Of a stretch of 35,491 nt of DNA, positions 8,418 through 15,802 are shown piece by piece (the stretch's first letter is position 1; every line of letters starts with the position of its first letter). The stretch is taken from NCBI GenBank assembly GCA_013911745.1, contig JACESO010000023.1, forward strand, positions 1 to 35,491, written 5' to 3'. The notes beneath the pieces are model-generated. The model searched no databases. It was not told where the DNA came from and saw nothing but the letters and a program-made list of their open reading frames with translations. Made by a program: the position numbers and the translations under genes. Source of the stretch: Sphingobium sp. (GTDB taxonomy: Bacteria > Pseudomonadota > Alphaproteobacteria > Sphingomonadales > Sphingomonadaceae).

Positions 8418-9359
8418 ATGAACGGGTCGGACCGGGGCAGGAAAACGGCGGAGCATCGGCGCGGCCGTGTCGCGGCCTTCGCCGCGCTCGCCACGGCGCT
8501 CGCCATGTTGTGGATGCCGGTCGGCCTCATCGAAACGGTGGTGGCGTCGAGCGGCGTCAGCGAAGCGGTGCCGGCAGCGGCTCCGCCGCTGGGCATGACG
8601 GCGCGGCTGACGCTGGCGGCCTTCGTCGGCCTGATGGCGGCCGGCGTGACGCAATGGATGGCGCGCGCGCCCGTGGACGCGCCGCATGAGGAAGAGGAAG
8701 AAGCGCGCGTAAGTCGCGCCAAGGGAGCAAAGACGATGGGTTTCGCATTTTCCAAGCTGACTGCCCTGGCGCGGGGGCGCGCTGCGCCTGTCGTCAGCCA
8801 CGACGCGCCGTCGCTGCGCCGGGCCGACGCGCAGCCCGACGCCCGGCCACGCCCGCCCATCTTCGCCAGCCGCGACTTTGACGGCCTGGAGATTTTCGCC
8901 CGACCGGACAGCGGCCGCGCGCCGGTCCCGGCGGTTCGCGACGATAAGGCCGAAGTGGCCGAGGCGGTCGAACAGCCCGCCGCCGGTCCCGCCTTCCTGC
9001 GGCCTGCCTTGGCCACGCCGGCCGTGGACATGGACGAGGCGGAGGTGACTCGCGAACCGATACTGGAAGAGGCGCAGCCATGGACGCCGCAAGCGTCCGT
9101 GCCTGTCGAAGAGCCGCTCACGCCGCTGCCCTTGCGGATGCCGACCCATGATCTGTCGGTCCGGGAGTTGACGGAACGGCTGGAACGCGGCCTTGCCATG
9201 CGAGCCCGCACCGCGACTGCACCATCGCGCGAAGGCGGCGTCATCGCGGACATGCCCCCCGCCCGCCGGGTGCCGGTGCGCGATCGGGTCGCGCCCGACA
9301 CCGACGAGGCGTTGCGGGCCGCGCTGGGCGCGCTACGCTCAATGGCCGGCGGGCGCTGA
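8418..9359 (+). CDS. Hypothetical membrane-anchored protein
   Basis: A 313-residue protein with a short basic N-terminus and two hydrophobic segments (about residues 18-42, FAALATALAMLWMPVGLIE, and 60-82, TARLTLAAFVGLMAAGV). A long, acidic, Ala/Pro-rich and probably disordered tail follows. Near the C-terminus a helical stretch, LSVRELTERLERGLAMRART, looks ordered. I recognise no domain. It starts 18 bp after the glycosyltransferase gene and may be co-transcribed with it. A second ATG in the same frame (8736, residue 107) has a good ribosome-binding site (AAGGGAG), so a soluble shorter form lacking both helices is possible. High proline/alanine content alone does not indicate transfer in this genome. 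Confidence 0.7.
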   Translation: MNGSDRGRKTAEHRRGRVAAFAALATALAMLWMPVGLIETVVASSGVSEAVPAAAPPLGMTARLTLAAFVGLMAAGVTQWMARAPVDAPHEEEEEARVSRAKGAKTMGFAFSKLTALARGRAAPVVSHDAPSLRRADAQPDARPRPPIFASRDFDGLEIFARPDSGRAPVPAVRDDKAEVAEAVEQPAAGPAFLRPALATPAVDMDEAEVTREPILEEAQPWTPQASVPVEEPLTPLPLRMPTHDLSVRELTERLERGLAMRARTATAPSREGGVIADMPPARRVPVRDRVAPDTDEALRAALGALRSMAGGR

Positions 9360-9363
9360 TCCG

Positions 9364-9735
9364 TCACCAGTCCTGAATGGTGAGCGCCGACAGGTGCAGC
9401 ATGACGCCTTCCGCGTCCGGCTGACTGAGGTCGACGCTTATGTCCGCGACGAAATGGCCCGGCAGGGTCCATTCCGCCTCGCCGATGCCCTGTGTGAAGG
9501 CGGCAGCGCGGCTGGCGAAATCGACGCCGCTGATCCGCAGGCGCACCAGATGGCGGCGCCCGTCGAACAGGGCGCTGGCCCAGGGGCGACTCGTTGCCTG
9601 CTCGACCGTGGTCATGCCGTCGGCGCGCGCGACCAGCTGATCCAGCAGGCGGGGCAGCGGGTCGGCCGGTTCTTTTCCTATTCCTTTGCTTCGGACGATT
9701 TTTGTCGGCTCGAAGGCGTGCACGGCGCTTGTCAT
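9364..9735 (-). CDS. Hypothetical protein, second gene of the small regulator operon
   Basis: A 123-residue soluble protein without signal or membrane segment. The C-terminal two thirds look like an antiparallel beta fold (HLVRLRISGVDFASRAAAF, WTLPGHFVADISVDL, GVMLHLSALTIQDW). I recognise no family. Its ATG overlaps the stop of the 60-codon gene upstream as ATGA (9732-9735), so the pair is translationally coupled. The stop lies 5 bp from the end of the converging hypothetical gene. Since its partner looks like a small DNA-binding protein and the operon faces an S24-type repressor, a role in the same circuit is likely, but the activity is unknown. Confidence 0.72.
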   Translation of the reverse strand: MTSAVHAFEPTKIVRSKGIGKEPADPLPRLLDQLVARADGMTTVEQATSRPWASALFDGRRHLVRLRISGVDFASRAAAFTQGIGEAEWTLPGHFVADISVDLSQPDAEGVMLHLSALTIQDW

Positions 9736-9914
9736 TGGCTCATGCTCCTGCGATATGTGTTCATGAAATGTTCTATACGTCTTTTCACGCGGTCCCCCGG
9801 TTGACGGCCCAGGCGCAGGTCAAAGACCAGGCGCGGGTCGCGCGCGCATTCGCGGCCGAAACGCGTGGGTGGCATGTGGAACTCCCGCAAGAATCGCTCG
9901 ATGGCGGTCAGCAT
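9732..9914 (-). CDS. Small HTH-like protein (60 aa), Cro-sized
   Basis: Sixty codons beginning at an ATG with a very strong ribosome-binding site (GGAGGAGAAGGA, 5 nt spacing). The sequence MPPTRFGRECARDPRLVFDL, followed by a GRQPGD-type turn and IEHFMNTY, resembles the compact lambda-repressor-like helix-turn-helix of small alphaproteobacterial proteins: a recognition helix after an xFGRxxxxDPxLVxDLRxGR pattern. It is divergent from the S24 repressor gene, with inverted repeats in the 115-bp gap, and overlaps the next gene by ATGA. The arrangement resembles a cI/cro pair, but there is no phage gene nearby, so a chromosomal regulatory circuit is more likely. Confidence 0.75.
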   Translation of the reverse strand: MLTAIERFLREFHMPPTRFGRECARDPRLVFDLRLGRQPGDRVKRRIEHFMNTYRRSMSQ

Positions 9915-9958
9915 GTGCGTCCTTCTCCTCCGAATGGCCGACTCGCCCGGTGCGAATC

Positions 9959-10006
9959 GATAGGGTTATTCCTATCTCACTGGCAATTTCCTACTTGTCT
10001 AGGAAA
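9959..10006. promoter_or_regulatory. Two inverted repeats (candidate operators) between divergent regulator genes
   Basis: Two palindromes lie in the gap between the 60-aa gene and the S24 repressor gene. The first is GATAGG-N6-CCTATC at 9959-9976 (6-bp arms). The second is TTTCCTA-N6-TAGGAAA at 9987-10006 (7-bp arms). Both have a 6-bp spacer and share the CCTA/TAGG core in opposite order. A CCTAT/CCTAC/CCTGT element recurs at 9971, 9990 and 10010, about two helical turns apart. The gap is clearly more AT-rich than its surroundings, as expected for divergent promoters. The S24 repressor, the 60-aa protein or both probably bind here. Confidence 0.6.
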
Positions 10007-10029
10007 ATTCCTGTCCCTATGGATGTGTC

Positions 10030-10698
10030 ATGGATGAATCGCAGCATGCGCGTGTCGCACTCGACCGGCTGATTGCCGAGCGGGGCGAAAACTACGCCGA
10101 CCTTTCCCGGCTGATCGGGCGCAACGCCGCCTATATTCAGCAGTTCATCAAGCGCGGAACGCCGCGCAAGCTGGACGAGTCGGACCGGCGGGTGCTGGCG
10201 CGCTATTTCGGCGTACCCGAAACCATGCTGGGCGGCATGGACGAGGCTGCGGGGCAACCCGCGCGCACGCGCGGCCTGCCGGCGGTGGTGGCGGTCCCGC
10301 GGCTGGCGCTGGGAGCATCCGCCGGCGTCGGCTCGCTGGACGATGACGAACGGGCGGCGGGCGTGATGGCGTTCGACGCGCGCTGGCTGCGCTATCTGGG
10401 GGTGCGGCCGCAGCGCGTGTCGATCATCCGCGTCGATGGCGAATCCATGGCGCCGACGCTGAACGATGGCGATGACATCATGGTCGATCATGACGACGCG
10501 GCGGAACGGCTGCGCGATGGCGTCTATGTGCTGCGCCTGGACGGCGTGCTGATGGTGAAGCGTGTCGCCTTGGGGCCGATGCGCGGCCATTTCAGCGTAT
10601 TGAGCGACAACAGCCATTATCCCGACTGGACGGATATCGATCCGGGCCTGGTCGATATCGTCGGGCGGGTGGTCTGGACCGGGCGGCGCTTGAACTGA
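10030..10698 (+). CDS. S24-family (LexA/cI-like) transcriptional repressor
   Basis: A 222-residue protein with an N-terminal helix-turn-helix (about 12-60, LSRLIGRNAAYIQQFIKRGT) and a C-terminal S24 peptidase fold. The catalytic dyad is visible: Ser139 in VDGESMAPTL and Lys177 in GVLMVKRV, spaced as in LexA. GDDIMVDHDD and YVLRLDGVLMVKR are typical. The linker (LALGASAGVGSL) contains Ala-Gly bonds that could serve as an autocleavage site. LexA family members self-cleave when RecA filaments form; whether this one does is unproven. It is divergent from two small coupled genes with paired inverted repeats between them, which suggests autoregulation. Confidence 0.88.
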   Translation: MDESQHARVALDRLIAERGENYADLSRLIGRNAAYIQQFIKRGTPRKLDESDRRVLARYFGVPETMLGGMDEAAGQPARTRGLPAVVAVPRLALGASAGVGSLDDDERAAGVMAFDARWLRYLGVRPQRVSIIRVDGESMAPTLNDGDDIMVDHDDAAERLRDGVYVLRLDGVLMVKRVALGPMRGHFSVLSDNSHYPDWTDIDPGLVDIVGRVVWTGRRLN

Positions 10699-10747
10699 TC
10701 GGCTTTCCTCTTCATCTGGAAGGGATGATGGCAGGAGTGCGCAGCGC

Positions 10748-11665
10748 GTGAACGATAATGGCGCGGTAATCGAGAAGGCGATCCAGTGGCGCGGCGCGCC
10801 CATGGCGCTGGCAACGGTAGTGTCCACCTGGGGGTCCGCGCCGCGGCCTCGGGGCAGCCACATGATCGTGCATCAGGACGGCCGGTTCGAAGGCAGCATC
10901 TCGGGCGGCTGCGTCGAAACCGACGTGCTGCAACGCGCGGCGGAAGTGATCGCCGGGCGGCCTTCGCACGTGGAAACCTATGGCGTGGCCGATGGCGATG
11001 CATGGCAGGTCGGGTTGCCCTGCGGCGGCGAGATCGCGGTGATGGTGCAACCGGTCAGCGAGGCCGGCTTCCCGCCCGCATTGTTTGAGCGGATCGCGCA
11101 GGAAAGCGCGCGCGGCCGCGCCCTGACGCTGGCGACGGACCTTGGGACGGGCGTCACGCGGGAAAGCGCCGGCGAAGGGGACTTCCTCAACCGCTACGAC
11201 CCGCCCCGTCGCCTGCTGATCGTGGGCGCGGTGCAGATCGCGCAAAGCCTGGCGCCGCTCGCCCAGGCGATCGGGGTGACCCCGGTGGTGATCGATCCGC
11301 GCGGCCGCTTCCTGACGGAAGAGCGGTTTCCGGGCGTGGAACTGGACGACCGCTGGCCCGACGAGGCGGTGGCGGCCCGCCATCCCGGCGAATCCACGGC
11401 GGTCGTGACTCTCAGCCACGACATCAAGATCGACGATCCCGCGCTGATGGCGGCGCTTCGCGCGCCGACCGGTTATATCGCCGCGCTTGGGTCGCGCAGA
11501 AGCCATGCCGCGCGGTTGGAGCGTCTGGCGGCGCAGGGATTTTCCGCCCACGATCTTGCCCGGATCGATGGTCCGGCCGGGCTGGACATCGGGGCGACCG
11601 GCGCGGCGGAGATCGCCCTGTCGATCACGGCGGGCATGGTCGCGGGCTTCAACGCCCGGCGATGA
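10748..11665 (+). CDS. XdhC/CoxI family protein
   Basis: A 305-residue protein with the N-terminal XdhC/CoxI domain (VVSTWGSAPRPRGSHMIVHQ, then GSISGGCVETDVL) and a C-terminal Rossmann-like domain (PPRRLLIVGAVQIAQSLAPL, VVIDPRGRF, ALGSRRSHAARLERL, DIGATGAAEIALSI). XdhC-type proteins bind molybdenum cofactor and help load or sulfurate it in xanthine-dehydrogenase-family enzymes. No xdhA/xdhB, coxLMS or mobA gene is seen nearby, so its client enzyme must be encoded elsewhere. It starts with GTG, with AGGAG 10 nt upstream, 49 bp after the S24 gene. A GC-rich hairpin follows the stop. Confidence 0.9.
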   Translation: MNDNGAVIEKAIQWRGAPMALATVVSTWGSAPRPRGSHMIVHQDGRFEGSISGGCVETDVLQRAAEVIAGRPSHVETYGVADGDAWQVGLPCGGEIAVMVQPVSEAGFPPALFERIAQESARGRALTLATDLGTGVTRESAGEGDFLNRYDPPRRLLIVGAVQIAQSLAPLAQAIGVTPVVIDPRGRFLTEERFPGVELDDRWPDEAVAARHPGESTAVVTLSHDIKIDDPALMAALRAPTGYIAALGSRRSHAARLERLAAQGFSAHDLARIDGPAGLDIGATGAAEIALSITAGMVAGFNARR

Positions 11666-11672
11666 AAAGGTC

Positions 11673-11704
11673 CGCCCTCCGCCGCAAGGGAAGGGCGGAG
11701 GGCG
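11673..11704 (+). terminator. GC-rich hairpin after the XdhC gene
   Basis: CGCCCTCCGCC (11673-11683) and GGCGGAGGGCG (11694-11704) form a perfect 11-bp stem with a 10-nt loop, starting 8 nt after the XdhC stop codon. There is no T-run after it, so it may stabilise the 3' end or work with Rho rather than act as a classic intrinsic terminator. An unusually AT-rich stretch (about 11765-11835) follows before the converging small gene. Confidence 0.5.
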
Positions 11705-11838
11705 CATCCCTGGAAGCTGTCGGGCACCGAAGGACTGCCGCGGCGTAGCAAGCCGACAGGAAACAGCAATACCCAATTTAAGGGATTTGTAAATTTTTCA
11801 GTCGTAAAATTAAAATCCGTTGTAATATAATTGCCAAA

Positions 11839-12024
11839 TCAGCAGCAGCGTCCGCCCCCTTTGCCGCCATAGCGCGCTTGCTGCCGGTCCCGAAAAAACT
11901 GCGTGCGGTCCATCACCGGTTGGCCGGGATGGTGGGCCATCATATGGCGCACATAGGCATCATAGTCCGGCACGCCAACCATGGATCGTGCCATCCGGCG
12001 CAAAATGTGAAGCCATTCCATCAT
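11839..12024 (-). CDS. YbdD/YjiX-family small protein, partner of CstA
   Basis: A 61-residue protein matching the YbdD/YjiX (DUF466) family: LRRMARSMVGVPDYDAYVRH, then MAHHPGQPVMDRTQFFRDRQ and the terminal Arg/Gly/Cys-rich tail RYGGKGGGRCC. Its ATG overlaps the cstA stop by 4 nt (12021-12024), the gene order seen for cstA-ybdD and btsT-yjiX in enterobacteria. The molecular role is not settled; constant pairing with the transporter points to an accessory function. It converges on the XdhC gene across about 170 bp. Confidence 0.9.
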   Translation of the reverse strand: MMEWLHILRRMARSMVGVPDYDAYVRHMMAHHPGQPVMDRTQFFRDRQQARYGGKGGGRCC

Positions 12025-14069
12025 GATAGCGTGCTCATCCCAGCGGGGATTTCCTGCGCGGTCGCATGACCGACGCGACGCGCGGCCAGACAGGTCCGGA
12101 TCGTGAAGAAGAGGAGCGACAGCACCACGGCCAGGAATAGCGCCACCAGCGCGGCGTCGACGCGGTCGTTGAAGATGATCTGCCGCATCTGCGCCATGGA
12201 TTTTGCGGGCGCCACTATCTCACCCCTGTCCGCCGCGCCCTCGAATCGGGCGGCATGGGCGATGAAGCCGACCTTGGGATCGGTGGAATGGAGCTTGAGC
12301 CAGCCCGCGGACAGCGTGCAGACGAGCAGCCATGTGGCCGGCAGCATCGTCACCCAGGCGAAGCGGTCCCGCTTCATGCGGAAGAGGACGGCCGTCCCCA
12401 GCATCAGCGCGATGGCGGCCAGCATCTGGTTGGAGATGCCGAACACCGGCCAGAGCGTGTTCACCCCGCCCAGCGGATCGGTGACGCCCTGATAGAGGAA
12501 GAAGCCCCACGCCGCGACGGTCAGGGCCGTAGCGACGAAGCCGGGCCACTGGCGCGCGCTGTCCTTGAAGGGTGGTACGGCCAGCGCGATCAGATCCTGC
12601 AGCATGAAGCGCCCGGCGCGGGTGCCGGCGTCCACGGCGGTCAGGATGAACAGCGCCTCGAACAGGATGGCGAAATGATACCAGAAGGCCTTCATCGCCG
12701 GCCCACCGACGACATGGCTGAAGATTTCCGCCATCGCGACCGCCAGCGTCGGCGCGCCGCCCGCGCGGCTGATGATCGTATGTTCGCCCACGTCCTTGGC
12801 CGTTTGTGCGATCAGGTCGGGCGAGATTGGGAAGCCCATGGCGGTGACGGCGGCGGACGCGCTCGCCGCGTCGGTGCCGATCAGCGCGGCGGGACTGTTC
12901 ATCGTGAAATAGATGCCGGGATCGAGGATCGACGCGCCCACCAGCGCCATGATCGCCACGAACGCTTCCATCAGCATCGCGCCATAGCCGATCAGCGGGG
13001 CGTCGGCTTCGCTGGCGATCAGCTTGGGCGTGGTGCCGCTGGCGATCAGGGCATGGAAGCCCGACACGGCTCCACAAGCGATGGTGATGAAGAGGAAGGG
13101 GAAAAGTCCGCCCGCCCAGACCGGGCCGTTGCCGTTCACGAAGGGGGTGACGGCGTGCATCTTCAAGGGCGGGGCCATGATGACGATGCCGATCGCGAGC
13201 GCCGCGATCGCGCCGATCTTGAGGAAGGTCGAGAGATAGTCGCGCGGCGCCAGCAGCAGCCAGACGGGGAGGACGGAGGCGACCGCGCCATAGCCGATCA
13301 GGATCCAGCAAAGCCGGACCGGCGTGAAGGTGAAGGCCGGCCCCCAGACGGGCGAGGCGGCGACCGCCTGCCCATAGACGATCGCGGCGAGCAGGCCGAC
13401 CAGGCCGAGCAAGGATACTTCGCCGATGCGGCCCGGCCTGATCCAGCGCGTGTAAGCACCCATCGCAATCGCGAGCGGCACGGTGGCGGCGACGGTGAAC
13501 ATGCCCCAGGGGCTTTCGGCCAGCGCCTTGACCACGATCAATGCCAGCACCGCCAGGATGATGACCATGATCATGAAGGCCCCGAACAGCGCGATGGCGC
13601 CGGCCGCCTGCCCCATTTCCATGCGGATGAGTTCGCCCAGCGACTTGCCGTCGCGGCGCATGGAGATGAAGAGGACCATGAAGTCCTGCACCGCGCCGGC
13701 CAGCACGACGCCGGCGATGATCCAGAACGTGCCGGGCAGATAGCCCATCTGCGCCGCGAGCACCGGTCCCACCAGCGGCCCCGCACCTGCGATCGCCGCG
13801 AAATGATGGCCGAACAGCACGGTGCGGTCGGTCGCGACATAGTCAAGCCCGTCGGCGCGGCGGATGGCCGGCGTCGGCCGCGCGGGATCGAGCCGCATCA
13901 CATGGCGCGCAATGAACAGCGCATAATAGCGGTAGGCGACCAGGAAACAGCTGACCGCCGCGACCACGATCCAGAGCGCGTTCACATTCTCCCCGCGCGA
14001 AATCGCCAATACCGCGAGCGCCACCGCGCCGACGATCGCCGTCAATATCCAGGGCAGGTGTCGGATCAT
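12021..14069 (-). CDS. cstA: Carbon starvation protein CstA-type transporter
   Basis: A 682-residue inner-membrane transporter of the CstA/BtsT family with about 16-18 hydrophobic segments. Family landmarks are RRADGLDYVATDRTVLFGHH, FAAIAGAGPLVGPVLAAQMG, VLAGAVQDFMVLFISMRRDG, GAVSGFHALIASGTTPKLI and LTAVDAGTRAGRFMLQDLI. Known members take up pyruvate or peptides, often under nutrient limitation; which substrate applies here is not visible. GAGG lies 5 nt before the ATG. The downstream 61-codon gene is coupled by a 4-nt overlap. About 37 bp upstream of the start there is a perfect 16-bp palindrome that could be an operator. Confidence 0.94.
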   Translation of the reverse strand: MIRHLPWILTAIVGAVALAVLAISRGENVNALWIVVAAVSCFLVAYRYYALFIARHVMRLDPARPTPAIRRADGLDYVATDRTVLFGHHFAAIAGAGPLVGPVLAAQMGYLPGTFWIIAGVVLAGAVQDFMVLFISMRRDGKSLGELIRMEMGQAAGAIALFGAFMIMVIILAVLALIVVKALAESPWGMFTVAATVPLAIAMGAYTRWIRPGRIGEVSLLGLVGLLAAIVYGQAVAASPVWGPAFTFTPVRLCWILIGYGAVASVLPVWLLLAPRDYLSTFLKIGAIAALAIGIVIMAPPLKMHAVTPFVNGNGPVWAGGLFPFLFITIACGAVSGFHALIASGTTPKLIASEADAPLIGYGAMLMEAFVAIMALVGASILDPGIYFTMNSPAALIGTDAASASAAVTAMGFPISPDLIAQTAKDVGEHTIISRAGGAPTLAVAMAEIFSHVVGGPAMKAFWYHFAILFEALFILTAVDAGTRAGRFMLQDLIALAVPPFKDSARQWPGFVATALTVAAWGFFLYQGVTDPLGGVNTLWPVFGISNQMLAAIALMLGTAVLFRMKRDRFAWVTMLPATWLLVCTLSAGWLKLHSTDPKVGFIAHAARFEGAADRGEIVAPAKSMAQMRQIIFNDRVDAALVALFLAVVLSLLFFTIRTCLAARRVGHATAQEIPAGMSTLS

Positions 14070-14105
14070 GTCGCCTCACTAGATGCTGGAAGACCTGGCC
14101 CCGAA

Positions 14106-14121
14106 CGGCCGTGCACGGCCG
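14106..14121. promoter_or_regulatory. 16-bp perfect palindrome upstream of cstA
   Basis: CGGCCGTGCACGGCCG is a perfect uninterrupted dyad about 37 bp upstream of the cstA start and 139 bp upstream of the divergent nucleotidyltransferase gene. Its place in the divergent control region makes an operator plausible. A hairpin in the cstA leader RNA is an alternative, and chance is possible in such GC-rich sequence. Confidence 0.35.
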
Positions 14122-14259
14122 AGCAGATGGCCAGCTCCGAAATTAGCTCGGTTGTCACCCTAAGCCGCCCGACCCGAAAGACAACCGCTCGCCCCGTCAA
14201 AACGGAACGCAACCCGCCCGCCGCCCGTTGCTTCCTTCCCGCCGCAACCAGAGTGCCCG

Positions 14260-15033
14260 ATGACCTGCGATCCAACCGCCTTCGATCCGCCGCCAGAGGC
14301 GAAGCAATTCTATGCCGACAGCCTTAGGGAACTGGTGTCGTCCGGCATCCCGTTCATGCTGTCGGGCACCTATGCGCTCGGCTGCCACACGGGCATAGTT
14401 CGCCCGACCAAGGATCTGGACGTGTTCTGCAAGGCGGGCGACGCGCCCCGCATCCTCGCCCATTTCCGGCATCTGGGCCATGAGGTCGAGTTCGAGGACG
14501 AGCGCTGGATCGGCAAGGTGTGGAAGGACGGTAATTTCTTCGACGTCATCTACAACATCTCCTCGGCCAGCCTGCCGGTGACGGAGGAATGGTTCCGCGA
14601 CGCGTCCCACGCCGATGTCTATGGCATCCGCGTGCGCATCACGCCGCCGACCGAATTCATCCTGTCGAAGATATTCATCCAGGATCGCTATCGCTATGAT
14701 GGCGCGGATGTCGCGCACATGATCCTGAAACAGCATGAGGCGATCGACTGGCAGAAGCTGCTCGATGCGGTGGAGCTGCACTGGGAGGTGCTGCTCATCC
14801 ACCTGCTCAACTTCCGCTTCATCTATCCGACCGAGCGGCATTGCATCCCGCTCTGGCTGTTCGAGGAACTGCTGGGCCGGTTGCAGACGCGGGCCGAATT
14901 GCCGGTGCCCAATATCCGCGTATGCAGGGGCAGGCTGCTCTCTCCACGCGACTATCTGGTCGACATCACCGAATGGGGCTTCGCCGACGTGGTCGGCAAG
15001 GGACTGGAGGAAAGCCATGATCGCAACAAGTGA
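14260..15033 (+). CDS. Nucleotidyltransferase-fold protein
   Basis: A 257-residue protein with a minimal nucleotidyltransferase core: SGTYALGCHTGIVRPTKDLD places Ser-Gly at 35-36 and the first carboxylates at Asp52 and Asp54, and the later NFFDVIYNI supplies a third acidic position. The body (PPTEFILSKIFIQDRYRYDG) resembles nucleotidyltransferase-family proteins of unknown substrate found in proteobacteria. It could transfer a nucleotide to a protein, RNA or small molecule. The last 17 bases overlap the start of the metallophosphoesterase gene, so the two are coupled and probably act in one process. The Shine-Dalgarno before the ATG is weak. Confidence 0.82.
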   Translation: MTCDPTAFDPPPEAKQFYADSLRELVSSGIPFMLSGTYALGCHTGIVRPTKDLDVFCKAGDAPRILAHFRHLGHEVEFEDERWIGKVWKDGNFFDVIYNISSASLPVTEEWFRDASHADVYGIRVRITPPTEFILSKIFIQDRYRYDGADVAHMILKQHEAIDWQKLLDAVELHWEVLLIHLLNFRFIYPTERHCIPLWLFEELLGRLQTRAELPVPNIRVCRGRLLSPRDYLVDITEWGFADVVGKGLEESHDRNK

Positions 15034-15772
15034 GAACGCAGCGAGGTTTGGCCCACCGGGCAGCCTGACCGTCGCCGCCATCGGCGACCTGCATGTGACC
15101 GACCAGCAGGAGCATAAATATCGCGATCTGTTCGCTGAAATTTCCGACAAGGCCGATGTGCTGGCGCTGTGCGGCGACCTCACCAATTTCGGCAAGACGC
15201 GCGAGGCGGAGATATTGGCGGAGGATCTGCGCGCCTGTTCCATTCCCATCGTCGCCGTGCTGGGCAATCACGACCATGAATGCGGCCAGCCCGAGGAAGT
15301 GGCCCGCATCCTGAACTGCGCGGGGGTCACCGTGCTGGACGAGCAGGCGGTCGAGATAAAGGGGGTGGGCTTTGCGGGGGTCAAGGGTTTCGTCGGCGGC
15401 TTCGGCCGGGGCGAGCTGGGCGCGTTCGGAGAGCGCGCCATCAAGGGTTTCGTCGAGGAATCCATCAACGAGGCGCGCAAGCTGGAAAATGCGCTGCGCA
15501 CGCTGCGTACCGAGCGCGTGGTGGCGGTGCTTCACTATGCGCCGATTGCCCAGACGGTGGAAGGGGAACCGGCGGAAATCTTCCCCTTTCTGGGGTCATC
15601 GCGCCTTGCAGACGCGATCGACCGTTTTGACAATGTGCGCTTCGCGGTCCATGGCCATGCCCATCGCGGCACCTTCGAGGGGAAGACGCCGCGCGGCGTG
15701 CCGGTCTATAACTGCGCGCAGTTCGTGGTGTCGGAACAGTTCGGCCGGCCCTATGCGCTGATCGCGGTATAG
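15017..15772 (+). CDS. Metallophosphoesterase
   Basis: A 251-residue calcineurin-like phosphoesterase with all metal-binding motifs: GDLHVTD (Asp24, His26), CGDLTNFG (53-56), LGNHDHE (83-88), a later His in VVAVLHYAPIA and FAVHGHAHRGTFEG near the C-terminus. Two divalent metals and a phosphate ester or cyclic nucleotide substrate are expected. The ATG at 15017 has a strong site (GGAGGAAA) inside the end of the nucleotidyltransferase gene. A transferase/phosphoesterase pair suggests that one protein adds and the other removes a modification, or that they form a small repair or signalling unit. That is inference. Confidence 0.9.
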   Translation: MIATSENAARFGPPGSLTVAAIGDLHVTDQQEHKYRDLFAEISDKADVLALCGDLTNFGKTREAEILAEDLRACSIPIVAVLGNHDHECGQPEEVARILNCAGVTVLDEQAVEIKGVGFAGVKGFVGGFGRGELGAFGERAIKGFVEESINEARKLENALRTLRTERVVAVLHYAPIAQTVEGEPAEIFPFLGSSRLADAIDRFDNVRFAVHGHAHRGTFEGKTPRGVPVYNCAQFVVSEQFGRPYALIAV

Positions 15773-15802
15773 ATGCAGGCGCGCGGCGGCAGGCTTGGGA
15801 GC

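Noticed and set aside
9364..10698. Prophage remnant
   Set aside because: The repressor cassette has no structural, replication or integration genes around it, and its composition matches its neighbours.
12255..14327. 690-codon open frame antisense to cstA
   Set aside because: Low-complexity charged composition (His/Asp/Arg/Gly) and perfect overlap with a complete transporter gene; a codon-bias artefact.
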